Source: Oxalobacteraceae bacterium (GTDB lineage Bacteria > Pseudomonadota > Gammaproteobacteria > Burkholderiales > Burkholderiaceae_D). Taken from it: a stretch of DNA of 64,000 bases. The position numbers were made by a program, and so were the translations under genes. Below are positions 46,074-54,472 of the stretch, piece by piece; position 1 is the stretch's first letter, and each line of letters opens with the position of its first letter. The notes under the pieces were generated by a model that was not told the origin of the DNA, ran no database searches, and saw nothing but the letters and a program-made list of their open reading frames with translations. The DNA is taken from contig CANGJE010000003.1 of NCBI GenBank assembly GCA_947454305.1, positions 23,429 through 87,428 of the forward strand, read 5' to 3'.

Positions 46074-48968
46074 TTACTGACAAGCCTCGCACTCGTCGAA
46101 ACCAGGATCGCCGGGTCTCATCATGCAGGCAGGGCCATCAGCCTCAACTGGAGCGGCACCCACTGCTGTAGGCATGTCCGACGATACGGCATTCAACGCG
46201 CCGGTCTTGCTAGTGGATTTCTCGGCATGCGTGGCACCAATAGTGCGCAAGTAATAGGTTGTCTTCAGACCGCGTAGCCAAGCCAGCTTGTAGGTCTCAT
46301 CCAATTTCTTGCCTGATGCACCAGCCATGTAGATGTTGAGCGACTGGGCCTGATCAATCCACTTCTGACGACGCGAAGCCGCTTCAACCAACCAGCTAGG
46401 ATCGACTTCAAATGCGGTGGCGTACAGATCACGAAGATCTTGTGGAATACGATCGATGCGCGCCAGACTGCCATCAAAATATTTGAGATCGGCGACCATC
46501 ACTTCATCCCACAAACCACGCGTTTTGAGATCACGAACTAAATATTCATTGATCTCAGTGAACTCACCCGAGAGATTCGATTTCACGTACAGGTTTTGAT
46601 ACGTAGGCTCTATACAAGCAGACACACCAATGATGTTCGAAATGGTGGCGGTAGGTGCAATCGCTACGCAATTTGAATTACGCATGCCGTACTGCTTGAT
46701 ACGGGCGCGCAAACTTGGCCAGTCCATCGTTTCTGATGTATCGACTTCAAGATAACCACCACGTTCTTCAGCAAGCAGCTTCAAGGAGTCCTGCGGCAAA
46801 ATACCTCTATCCCACAGTGAGCCGCGATACGAACTATACGTTCCGCGCTCTTCAGCCAATTCAGTTGACGCCATATAAGCGTAATAGCAAACGGCTTCCA
46901 TAGAGCGATCAGCAAATTCAACGGCTTCTTTTGAGGCATATGGTATGCGCATGACATGCAAGCAATCTTGGAAACCCATGATGCCCATGCCGACCGGACG
47001 ATGACGCAAATTAGAATCGCGCGCTTTTTTCACTGCGTAATAATTAATATCAATCACGTTGTCGAGCATACGCATGGCTGTACGTATGGTCGCGTGCAAC
47101 TTCTCGTGATCGAGCTTGCCATCCTTCATGTGTGCCGGCAAATTCACTGAACCAAGATTACACACTGCGATTTCGGAATCGTTGGTGTTCAGCGTGATCT
47201 CTGTACACAAGTTGGAGCTATGTACAACGCCAACGTGCTGCTGAGGCGAGCGAATATTGCACGGATCTTTAAAGGTGATCCATGGATGACCCGTCTCAAA
47301 CAACATAGAAAGCATCTTGCGCCACAGATCAAGCGCCTGCACCTTCTTGAATAATTTGAGTTCACCACTGGCCGCTTTAGCCTCATAGGAAAGATAGGCT
47401 GTTTCGAATTGCTTACCAAACTTGTCGTGCAGATCTTCGACGTCAGAAGGTGAAAATAACGTCCACTCACCCTTTTCCATCACGCGCTTCATGAACAAAT
47501 CAGGAATCCAGTTCGCTGTGTTCATGTCGTGCGTGCGACGACGATCATCGCCGGTATTTTTGCGCAGCTCGAGGAACTCTTCCACATCCAGGTGCCAGGT
47601 TTCCAGGTACGCGCATACAGCACCTTTACGTTTACCACCCTGATTGACTGCCACCGCGGTGTCGTTTACCACTTTCAAAAACGGAACCACGCCTTGTGAT
47701 TTGCCGTTAGTACCTTTGATATGAGCACCGAGTGCGCGCACGGGGGTCCAGTCATTACCCAAGCCACCCGCATACTTCGCTAGCAAAGCATTTTCTTTAA
47801 TTGCTTCATAGATGCCATCCAGATCATCAGATACCGTCGTCAGGTAGCAAGACGATAGCTGGGAGCGCAACGTGCCGGAATTAAAGAGGGTCGGCGTCGA
47901 GCTCATGAAATCAAAAGTCGAGAGCAAGTTATAAAACTCGATTGCTCGTGCTTCACGGTCGATCTCATTAAGCGCCAGACCCATAGCAACGCGCATATAA
48001 AATGCCTGAGGCATTTCGATACGTGTTCCTTCGATGTGTAAGAAATAACGGTCATACAAAGTTTGCAGACCGAGATAGCCGAACTGAAGATCACGCTCCG
48101 CGACCAGCGACTTCGCGAGCTTCTTCAAATCAAACTGTGCGAGCTTAGAATCCAACAAGTCGGCATCGATGCCCTTCTTGATGAATTTAGGGAAATAATC
48201 AATGTAATGCTGCTTAGCATCCGCTTGAGCCACTTCCGCACCAAACACTTCTTTACGAATCGTATGCATGAGCAAACGTGCGGTGACCTGACTATAAGCA
48301 GGATCTTTTTCCATGAGCGCACGCGCTGCAAGAATTGCTGACTTATACAACTCTTCAACCGGCACGCCATCATAGAGATTGCGAACTGTTTCGCTCACGA
48401 TGGCATCGGCATCAACATGTTTTTCTAAACCGATGCAGGCTGATGTGATCATCGCCAGCAGACGATCCATATCCAATGGCTGACGCTGACCGTCGACCAA
48501 AATATGAAGTGCATGCTCACGCGCCACGGAAGGTTTGGCTGCCTGTTGCTGAGCGCGCTCTTCCTGCCGCTTAGCGCGATACAACACATAGGCACGAGCA
48601 ACGTCGTGCTCGCCGGAGCGCATCAGCGCAAGCTCAACCTGATCCTGCACATCTTCGATGTGAAACGTGCCACCGGAAGGCTGACGACGCATCAACACCG
48701 ACACCACGCCCACCGTTAATTGCTCGACCAATTCACGCACTCGCGCAGAAGCTGCACCTTGCCCGCCGTTTACAGCAAGAAAGGCCTTGGTCATGGCGAT
48801 CGAAATCTTGGAAGGCTCGAAGCCCACCACCGCCCCATTACGTCGAATGATTTTGTAATCAGCGATGGGCGCGACCGAACTGGCCGTAGAAGGCGCAAGG
48901 GCTGAGGCCTTAGGTACCGCCGCGAATTCGCCACCGGATTTGACTGTAATTTCTTGACTGGTCTGCAC
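46074..48968 (-). CDS. nrdA: Ribonucleoside-diphosphate reductase alpha subunit, class I
   Basis: Reduces ribonucleoside diphosphates to deoxyribonucleotides. About 964 residues from the GTG at 48968, which has GGGAG five bases upstream; the frame is open 42 codons further back but that part is not conserved in the family. Two ATP-cone-type regulatory domains lie at the N-terminus (YKIIRRNGAVVGFEPSKI and the weaker HALHILVDGQRQPLDMDRL), as in P. aeruginosa NrdA. The catalytic domain has SSCYLTT, NLCTEI, and NCVAIAPTATISNIIG. The C-terminal FDECEACQ gives the redox Cys pair. Two sites resembling NrdR boxes are upstream (49219-49265). Confidence 0.96.
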   Translation of the reverse strand: MQTSQEITVKSGGEFAAVPKASALAPSTASSVAPIADYKIIRRNGAVVGFEPSKISIAMTKAFLAVNGGQGAASARVRELVEQLTVGVVSVLMRRQPSGGTFHIEDVQDQVELALMRSGEHDVARAYVLYRAKRQEERAQQQAAKPSVAREHALHILVDGQRQPLDMDRLLAMITSACIGLEKHVDADAIVSETVRNLYDGVPVEELYKSAILAARALMEKDPAYSQVTARLLMHTIRKEVFGAEVAQADAKQHYIDYFPKFIKKGIDADLLDSKLAQFDLKKLAKSLVAERDLQFGYLGLQTLYDRYFLHIEGTRIEMPQAFYMRVAMGLALNEIDREARAIEFYNLLSTFDFMSSTPTLFNSGTLRSQLSSCYLTTVSDDLDGIYEAIKENALLAKYAGGLGNDWTPVRALGAHIKGTNGKSQGVVPFLKVVNDTAVAVNQGGKRKGAVCAYLETWHLDVEEFLELRKNTGDDRRRTHDMNTANWIPDLFMKRVMEKGEWTLFSPSDVEDLHDKFGKQFETAYLSYEAKAASGELKLFKKVQALDLWRKMLSMLFETGHPWITFKDPCNIRSPQQHVGVVHSSNLCTEITLNTNDSEIAVCNLGSVNLPAHMKDGKLDHEKLHATIRTAMRMLDNVIDINYYAVKKARDSNLRHRPVGMGIMGFQDCLHVMRIPYASKEAVEFADRSMEAVCYYAYMASTELAEERGTYSSYRGSLWDRGILPQDSLKLLAEERGGYLEVDTSETMDWPSLRARIKQYGMRNSNCVAIAPTATISNIIGVSACIEPTYQNLYVKSNLSGEFTEINEYLVRDLKTRGLWDEVMVADLKYFDGSLARIDRIPQDLRDLYATAFEVDPSWLVEAASRRQKWIDQAQSLNIYMAGASGKKLDETYKLAWLRGLKTTYYLRTIGATHAEKSTSKTGALNAVSSDMPTAVGAAPVEADGPACMMRPGDPGFDECEACQ

Positions 48969-49218
48969 TTCGTCTCCCAATAGGATGCAATTGGCATTGC
49001 TGCCCTGTTTCTTCGGAATGCAGGGCAAATGCCCAGCATCTCTTATTTTGTTTTTTGTCCAATGGACGCGATACACCGAACTACCTGAAGGCAAACCTAG
49101 CTGCTCTTTTCATTAGGCCCGACCCTGCGCTGCATTGATCAAGGCTTAAATACCCTTATAAAAGCTAGTCAAAACCCCGCTCGACCAACGCATAAATTAA
49201 TCTGGTTGTTCTTGTTTG

Positions 49219-49234
49219 CTACTAGATATAGTGA
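49219..49234 (-). promoter_or_regulatory. NrdR-box-like site, nrdA-proximal
   Basis: Plus-strand CTACTAGATATAGTGA matches the ACACWATATATWGTGT consensus at 12 of 16 positions. It starts exactly 31 bases before the second site, the spacing at which NrdR pairs bind on one face of DNA. NrdR represses ribonucleotide reductase genes when dATP is high. Confidence 0.55.
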
Positions 49235-49249
49235 AATTCGCGGAGATGG

Positions 49250-49265
49250 ACACTAATTCTAGTGC
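49250..49265 (-). promoter_or_regulatory. NrdR-box-like site, nrdA-distal
   Basis: Plus-strand ACACTAATTCTAGTGC matches the NrdR consensus at 12 of 16 positions, with both ACAC and GTG arms. It pairs with the site 31 bases away and lies between the ampD stop and nrdA. Confidence 0.55.
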
Positions 49266-49293
49266 CCGACCGAGCAACTTGCAACCGCTTTTT

Positions 49294-49911
49294 TCAATCT
49301 GGAAAGCGCAGCGCGCACCGACTTGGCGCATCGCCAAATTCAGCCGAGGTTTTGTTAGAAAACTCTTGCTGAAAGCGTTGCCAATTAAAATAGGGGCCGG
49401 GATCGGTCTTTCGATCTGGCGCAATATGCTGATGACCCACAACATCGGTAATCGGATATTTAACCGCCAACGAACTTGTTAAGATAGCAAGGCTTTGGTA
49501 CTGCGCGTCACAAAAGTTTTCAAAATCAGAACCTTCGAGTTCGATACCCACAGAAAAATCATTGCAGCGCTGACGCCCTCTGAATTCGGATAAACCCGCG
49601 TGCCAGGCTCGGTCATTTACCGAAACAAACTGCAAAACACGACCATCACGCCGCACCAAAAAATGTGCTGAAACCTTCACTCCACGCAATTGATCAAAAT
49701 ACGGATGCGCATCGCAATCGAGCGTATTGCTAAACAACGCTTCTATCCAACTACCGCCGAACTCTCCTGGGGGTAGGCTGATGTTGTGAATCACCAGTAG
49801 GCTAATCGGCGTGTCTGCTGGTCTAGCATCAAAATTAGGGCACGATGATCTAGGCAATGACGAACACCAGCCGTCATCATTAATCGACAAAGATGAATCA
49901 ATCGAGGTCAT
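49294..49911 (-). CDS. ampD: 1,6-anhydro-N-acetylmuramyl-L-alanine amidase AmpD
   Basis: Cytosolic zinc amidase that removes the peptide from 1,6-anhydroMurNAc in murein recycling; its loss induces AmpC beta-lactamase in organisms with AmpR. 205 residues. The amidase_2 fold is visible from LVIHNISLPPGEFGG (first zinc His), SAHFLVRRDGRVLQFV, WHAGLSEFRG, and GHQHIAPDRKTDPGPYF with the remaining His and catalytic Lys/Asp. It overlaps the PilR-like gene by 14 bases and is likely co-transcribed. Confidence 0.95.
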   Translation of the reverse strand: MTSIDSSLSINDDGWCSSLPRSSCPNFDARPADTPISLLVIHNISLPPGEFGGSWIEALFSNTLDCDAHPYFDQLRGVKVSAHFLVRRDGRVLQFVSVNDRAWHAGLSEFRGRQRCNDFSVGIELEGSDFENFCDAQYQSLAILTSSLAVKYPITDVVGHQHIAPDRKTDPGPYFNWQRFQQEFSNKTSAEFGDAPSRCALRFPD

Positions 49912-50935
49912 GAATATTCAAACGTTGCATCCGATAACGAAGTTGCCGCAAGCTTATCCCAAGAATACTTGCTGTGCGAGTTTGCCGAAAACGATTCTTA
50001 CGCAAGGCCTGTACGATCAGCTCTCGCTCGAAGGCCTTAACTTTTTCAGGCAAAGTTTCAGCTTTAGCCGTCTTGGCGGAGGTCGTGCTAGCAGCAATCG
50101 AATCCACCGCTGCACTGGATAAACCCAGCCAGGTGCCAGGTCCGAAAATTAAATCATCAACATCAATCACACCTTCAGAAGCAAAAGCACTCGCTCGCTC
50201 AAGGATGTTTTGCAGCTCACGCACATTACCGGGGTAATCATGTGCCATCAAAATAGTCAGCGCAGCTGCGGAAATAGTCGAACACCGAGTTAATGACTCC
50301 TGCTTTAGCAGCAAGGCTTCGCATAACAAGGGAATATCTTCGCGCCTATCCCTAAGCGGCGGCAAATGAAGCTCGATTACATTAAGTCGATAGTACAAAT
50401 CCTGACGGAAGTGATTCTGTATAACTTCTTGCGCAAGGTTACGGTGCGTGGCACACAAAATTCTGACGTCAATAACATCCTCGCGCGCACCGCCTAGCTT
50501 ACGTACTTTGCCTTCCTGGATAACGCGCAACAATTTGACCTGCATGGCTATCGGTAACTCTGCGACTTCATCGAGAAATAAGGTCCCGCCATGAGCTGCC
50601 TGAAAAAATCCTGATCTGTCCTCAACGGCACCTGTAAACGCCCCTCGACGCACACCAAAAAACTCTGACTCCATCAAATTTTCTGGAATCGCTCCACAAT
50701 TAACTGGAACGAAGGGAGCATTAGCCCGAGCACTTAAGGCATGGATATCGCGAGCGGCTAGCTCCTTGCCAGCTCCTGACTCGCCATAAATGACTACTGA
50801 AACAGAACTTTCAGCTAGTCTGGCAATCTGAGCTCGTACCGCTCGTATAGCAGCGGACTGCCCAAGCAAGGAAAAATCAGGTGGGAGAACATCGACGACC
50901 TCAGTGGTCGTGATGCGAGCAACGGAAGAATTCAT
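49898..50935 (-). CDS. PilR-type sigma-54 activator lacking its receiver domain
   Basis: 345 residues: an AAA+ domain (about residues 22-255) with Walker A GESGAGKE, the sigma-54 contact GAFTGA, Walker B GGTLFLDEVAEL, and a C-terminal Fis-type helix-turn-helix (about 300-345, FRQTRTASILGISLRQLRYR). PilR in related genomes has about 450-500 residues, with an N-terminal receiver, and is preceded by pilS. Here the AAA+ domain starts after a 20-residue tail, and no receiver or kinase gene lies upstream. It may be constitutively active or controlled by level. ampD follows with an overlap. Confidence 0.88.
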   Translation of the reverse strand: MNSSVARITTTEVVDVLPPDFSLLGQSAAIRAVRAQIARLAESSVSVVIYGESGAGKELAARDIHALSARANAPFVPVNCGAIPENLMESEFFGVRRGAFTGAVEDRSGFFQAAHGGTLFLDEVAELPIAMQVKLLRVIQEGKVRKLGGAREDVIDVRILCATHRNLAQEVIQNHFRQDLYYRLNVIELHLPPLRDRREDIPLLCEALLLKQESLTRCSTISAAALTILMAHDYPGNVRELQNILERASAFASEGVIDVDDLIFGPGTWLGLSSAAVDSIAASTTSAKTAKAETLPEKVKAFERELIVQALRKNRFRQTRTASILGISLRQLRYRMQRLNIHDLD

Positions 50936-50937
50936 CA

Positions 50938-50986
50938 GCAGACTGAAAAAGTGAGCGCGAAGCTTACTGCATCAGCTGCAGTCTGC
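50938..50986. repeat. Nested inverted repeat before the PilR-like gene
   Basis: GCAGACT (50938-50944) pairs with AGTCTGC (50980-50986), enclosing GTGAGC/GCTTAC (50951-50956, 50962-50967) around GCGAA. It is immediately upstream of the ATG at 50935 and replaces a usual Shine-Dalgarno region. It could be a regulatory leader. Confidence 0.4.
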
Positions 50987-51010
50987 AAAAATTCTTATGA
51001 GGTCTTGCTG

Positions 51011-51035
51011 AAAAAAAGCAACGCTGAAGCACGTT
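51011..51035 (-). terminator. Weak terminator after the PP_0621-type gene
   Basis: On the minus strand AACGT/GCGTT form a five-base stem, followed two bases later by a seven-T run (51011-51017). It may partly separate the cytochrome-assembly-type genes from the PilR-like gene. The stem is short. Confidence 0.4.
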
Positions 51036-51053
51036 GTAAGCGACGAAGAAAAA

Positions 51054-51299
51054 CTATTCGGCGTTCCGCGAGCCGCGATGAGCATCGCTGCAAAAGAACT
51101 GATTACTCGAACCTGGCAATGCTTCGGAAATCGGAAGATGCACTCCACATTGCGCGCATTTCACCATGGCCTCAGCATCGGAATGCTTACTTTGAGACAT
51201 AGTCCCCGGCGAAACTGATCCCTCAGCTTTGTTGCGTTTGGATGCTTTAAACCAACGCCACACCAGATAGCCAACGACTACCCACAAAAGATACTTCAA
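51054..51299 (-). CDS. PP_0621-type small zinc-finger-like membrane protein
   Basis: 81 residues of unknown function: an N-terminal membrane helix (about 3-18, LLWVVVGYLVWRWF), a short linker, then CAQCGVHLPISEALPG and FCSDAHRG, a Cys pair with Cys/His suggesting metal binding. This small family regularly lies between pilS/pilR and ccsA-type genes in beta- and gammaproteobacteria. Its start overlaps the stop of the membrane gene before it by four bases. The homologue assignment is by eye. Confidence 0.75.
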   Translation of the reverse strand: MKYLLWVVVGYLVWRWFKASKRNKAEGSVSPGTMSQSKHSDAEAMVKCAQCGVHLPISEALPGSSNQFFCSDAHRGSRNAE

Positions 51300-52108
51300 A
51301 CCGCGCCTCGATGAAGTACTACCTCGAGCACGAATCGACTACCCACGTAAGCTAACAGCAACGTCGCAAAACCAATCAATGTAAATGACAGTGCCGTCTT
51401 TCCGCGCCAACCACGCCAATGTCGTCCCGCCAACAAAATGCCAAACAACAACCAAGATAACAAGGTAAAAATTGTTTTATGTTCCCAGCGAAAGGGAATG
51501 CCAAACAATTGCTCGGAAAAAAATACTCCCGAAATTACCGTTAATGTCAGCAGCACAAAACCCAGGGCTATCAATCTAAATAGCAGACGCTCCATCGTGA
51601 GCAAAGCTGGCAAATTATCAATCGCCAGCGATAACCAGCCAGCACGACCACCCGCCGCTGGCAGCGCATGGAGTCTGGACTCCTGCATCACCATCAACAC
51701 CGCATGAAACGCGGCAATCGTTAACGATCCGTAGGCTAATGTAGAAAGCGCAATGTGCCAGGAGAACAACGGCGATTTTCCGGCGAGCGGTATTTCAGAA
51801 CCCGGGAAAATTAATGGAAGCGCGATGGCAATCGCGGCAATAGGCAACACTAAACGACGCAAACCATCAACGGACAAATTAAGATTTTCAATCCAATACG
51901 CGGCAACTGTCAGCCATAGTGCTGCCGACAACATGATGGCAAAACCCAGTCTCAAAAAATCGGGAGTGAGCACCATGCTACCTAGTGCAATCCCGTGAAG
52001 CAGCCACGCGAGCAGGGTTCCTGCAGCGATCAGACTGCGTTTTTGCTCTGGCAGAAGCGCACAGATGACGTAAAGAAGTCCGGCGGCATGTATGAGAGGA
52101 AGTTGCAT
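51296..52108 (-). CDS. Cytochrome c assembly (CcsA/YpjD-type) membrane protein
   Basis: 270 residues with about eight membrane helices. It resembles the CcsA/HemX/YpjD branch of cytochrome c assembly proteins, with conserved His in SWHIALSTLAYG and WEHKTIFTLLSW. E. coli YpjD has no established role. In Burkholderiales this gene lies divergent from ffh, as here. Whether it handles haem is not known. Confidence 0.85.
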   Translation of the reverse strand: MQLPLIHAAGLLYVICALLPEQKRSLIAAGTLLAWLLHGIALGSMVLTPDFLRLGFAIMLSAALWLTVAAYWIENLNLSVDGLRRLVLPIAAIAIALPLIFPGSEIPLAGKSPLFSWHIALSTLAYGSLTIAAFHAVLMVMQESRLHALPAAGGRAGWLSLAIDNLPALLTMERLLFRLIALGFVLLTLTVISGVFFSEQLFGIPFRWEHKTIFTLLSWLLFGILLAGRHWRGWRGKTALSFTLIGFATLLLAYVGSRFVLEVVLHRGAV

Positions 52109-52269
52109 TGGACTAGTTTACACCATGTAATTGAGTGCTAAATGAAGGTCAGCGATGAGTCTGCGATAAAATCTTGAGTGTTAATTAACCGTGCAGCTAA
52201 CCGGCTCTATATTCTTTGCCGCACGTAAGCGCAGCGCCCCATCACCACGATCACCACGGATTCCCACTC

Positions 52270-53637
52270 ATGCTAAATAACCTGACCCAACGCCTCTCTA
52301 AGGTCGTCAAGACCATGCGCGGAGAGGCCAGACTGACTGAGTCGAATACTGCCGAAATGCTGCGCGAGGTGCGTGTTGCCCTGCTTGAAGCCGATGTCGC
52401 CCTGCCCGCGGTGCGTGAATTCATTGGTCGCGTTAAAGAAAAAGCGTTAGGCGAAGAAGTCATCGGCTCCTTAACGCCGGGTCAAGCACTGGTAGGTGTA
52501 GTGCATGATGAGCTAGCCAAGCTAATGGGTTCAGATATTGGTATAGAAGCCCGACAACTGTCATTCGCAACGCAGCCACCCGCCATCATTCTTATGGCGG
52601 GTTTGCAAGGTGCAGGTAAAACAACAACGGTCGGTAAATTAGCGAAATACCTAAGAGAGCAGAAAAAGAAAAAAGTTCTTACCGTATCAACTGACGTCTA
52701 CCGACCTGCCGCAATTGGTCAGCTACAGACGGTCACAGCGCAAGTAGGTGCTGATTTTTTCCCGTCTGAGACCTCTGAGAAACCTGTCGCTATTGCACTC
52801 GCAGCGCTTGATCACGCGAAGAAGCATCATCATGAAGTGTTAATTATCGATACCGCAGGCCGGCTAGGTATCGACGAAGCGATGATGCAGGAAATCAGCG
52901 CGCTCCATGCCGCACTTAATCCTATTGAAACGCTGTTCGTGGTTGACGCCATGCTGGGTCAGGATGCTGTTAATACCGCCAAAGCATTTAATGACGCTCT
53001 ACCACTGACAGGTATCGTTCTCACTAAACTGGATGGTGATTCGCGTGGTGGAGCGGCACTCTCTGTGCGTCACATCACGGGCAAACCTATCAAATTTGCC
53101 GGTGTCGCAGAGAAGCTCGATGGCCTGGAACCTTTCGATCCGGAGCGAATGGCTAATCGCATCTTGGGTATGGGCGACATCCTTGCGCTGGTCGAAGAGG
53201 CTCGCAAGGGGATTGATGTCGCTGCTGCAGAAGATCTGGCTAACAAAATAAAGAGTGGCGGCAAATTTGATCTAAATGATTTTAAGGCGCAGCTCTCGCA
53301 AATGAAAAAAATGGGTGGGCTATCTGGGTTGATGGACAAACTCCCCGCCCAGCTTCAGCAAGCCGCCGCAGGGAAAAATGTCGACCAAGCGGAAAAGCAA
53401 ATACGCCGCATGGAGGGCATTATTAACTCTATGACTCAGCAGGAACGCTCCAAGCCAGACCTGATTAAAGCCTCCCGCAAAAGGCGCATCGCAGCCGGCG
53501 CAGGCGTCCAGGTACAAGAGGTCAACCGCATGCTCTCGCAGTTTGATCAGATGCAATCCATGATGAAAAAATTTAAAGGTGCCGGCATGATGAAGATGAT
53601 GCGCGGCATGAAAGGGATGATGCCGGGTATGCGCTAA
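52270..53637 (+). CDS. ffh: Signal recognition particle protein Ffh
   Basis: GTPase of the signal recognition particle; with 4.5S RNA and FtsY it targets inner-membrane proteins. About 455 residues: N domain, G domain with GLQGAGKTTTVGKLAKYL, DTAGR and TKLDGD motifs, and the Met-rich M domain ending MMKMMRGMKGMMPGMR. I chose the ATG at 52270 (MLNNLTQRLS), the conserved start; the frame is open 18 codons upstream with His-rich residues not typical of the family. Confidence 0.98.
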   Translation: MLNNLTQRLSKVVKTMRGEARLTESNTAEMLREVRVALLEADVALPAVREFIGRVKEKALGEEVIGSLTPGQALVGVVHDELAKLMGSDIGIEARQLSFATQPPAIILMAGLQGAGKTTTVGKLAKYLREQKKKKVLTVSTDVYRPAAIGQLQTVTAQVGADFFPSETSEKPVAIALAALDHAKKHHHEVLIIDTAGRLGIDEAMMQEISALHAALNPIETLFVVDAMLGQDAVNTAKAFNDALPLTGIVLTKLDGDSRGGAALSVRHITGKPIKFAGVAEKLDGLEPFDPERMANRILGMGDILALVEEARKGIDVAAAEDLANKIKSGGKFDLNDFKAQLSQMKKMGGLSGLMDKLPAQLQQAAAGKNVDQAEKQIRRMEGIINSMTQQERSKPDLIKASRKRRIAAGAGVQVQEVNRMLSQFDQMQSMMKKFKGAGMMKMMRGMKGMMPGMR

Positions 53638-53942
53638 CACGCCCTATTCGACACTGCTCTTGGTTGTTTAACCCCTATGACTCGCTCTTGAAGGCCAGTT
53701 TTAATCGCGGTTTTCAAGGCATTTCACCTTCTCCTATGACGCGCCTCTCACTCTCCTTTGGCGCTCTTAAAGTACGCTCGCCTAATTCCCCAGAGCGAAA
53801 ATTTTGAGATGTATGTCACTCTCATAGGGGAAAATCGAAAAAAACTGATAAAAAACACTTGCGTCACAGTCAAAACCCTAAGACTATTGGCGGTGCGTAA
53901 ACTTGCGCAACAGTTAGTCAACACAGCATAGGAGGTTCACAC
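53638..53942. other. Intergenic region between ffh and SWIB gene
   Basis: About 305 bases without a gene. It holds a weak hairpin (TTCCCC 53786-53791 with GGGGAA 53827-53832) and, close to the SWIB gene, a promoter-like pair TTGCGT (53859-53864) and GACTAT (53882-53887) with 17-base spacing. I see no terminator for ffh. Confidence 0.6.
53859..53887 (+). promoter_or_regulatory. Putative sigma-70 promoter for SWIB gene
   Basis: TTGCGT and GACTAT with a 17-base spacer. Transcription would start about 50 bases before the ATG. The gene also has a strong ribosome site, AGGAGG at 53930-53935. The -10 match is moderate. Confidence 0.4.
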
Positions 53943-54410
53943 ATGGCTACAGCCAAAAAAGCGGCCGCCAAAAAATCCGCTGCAAAGAAACCTGCAGCTA
54001 AAAAGGCAGCCAAGAAGGCGCCGGCCAAAAAGCCAGCCGCCAAGAAAGTAGCAGCAAAAAAAGTCGTAGCGAAAAAGGCCCCCGCCAAAAAAGCAGTCGC
54101 TAAAAAAGTAGTCGCTAAAAAAGCGCCTGCAAAAAAAGCCGCCGCTAAGAAAACTACTCGTAAGCCTAATGCAGCATTCATGAAACCCTTGACCCCGTCA
54201 GCTGTTCTGGCAGCGGTAGTCGGTGCAAACCCACTGCCACGCACGGATGTCACTAAGAAAATCTGGGATTACATCAAAAAGCATAAGCTGCAAGATAGCG
54301 TCAACCGCCGCAACATCAATGCGGATGACAAGCTGAAAGCTGTATTTGGTGGCAAGAAGACCGTTTCTATGTTTGAGATGACCAAACTCATCTCTGCACA
54401 CTTGAAATAA
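53943..54410 (+). CDS. Lys/Ala-rich histone-like tail fused to SWIB/MDM2 domain
   Basis: 155 residues. Residues 1-75 are an H1-like Lys/Ala tail ([20 protein letters not shown] repeats). Residues 80-155 form a SWIB domain: [62 protein letters not shown] domains are mostly eukaryotic (chromatin remodelling) but occur in Chlamydia and Burkholderiales. A nucleoid-binding role is inferred from the tail. A strong AGGAGG ribosome site precedes it and a terminator follows. Confidence 0.92.
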   Translation: MATAKKAAAKKSAAKKPAAKKAAKKAPAKKPAAKKVAAKKVVAKKAPAKKAVAKKVVAKKAPAKKAAAKKTTRKPNAAFMKPLTPSAVLAAVVGANPLPRTDVTKKIWDYIKKHKLQDSVNRRNINADDKLKAVFGGKKTVSMFEMTKLISAHLK

Positions 54411-54426
54411 TAGTCAGGTGACGAAC

Positions 54427-54457
54427 AAAAACGCCCGCATAAATGCGGGCGTTTTTG
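54427..54457. terminator. Bidirectional terminator between SWIB and TPR genes
   Basis: ACGCCCGCAT pairs with ATGCGGGCGT over a two-base loop (54431-54452), flanked by A on the left and T on the right, so it can end both the SWIB gene and the converging TPR gene. Confidence 0.9.
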
Positions 54458-54472
54458 TTTATATGAGCTAGT

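Larger units (their letters stand above)
48969..49293. other. nrdA upstream regulatory region
   Basis: About 325 bases between the ampD stop and the nrdA GTG. It contains two NrdR-box-like sites (49219-49234, 49250-49265). A TTGACT (minus strand, 49167-49172) is followed by an AT-rich run, but its spacing to TATTTA is short (14 bases), so I do not claim that promoter. An open frame continues from nrdA to 49094 but shows no family similarity. Confidence 0.6.

Noticed and set aside
49147..49172. TTGACT with TATTTA as an nrdA promoter
   Set aside because: The spacer is only 14 bases, and alternative hexamers are equally weak.
53918..54253. 111-codon minus-strand frame opposite the SWIB gene
   Set aside because: Low-complexity antisense of the Lys/Ala tail; the plus-strand gene has a recognised domain, ribosome site and terminator.
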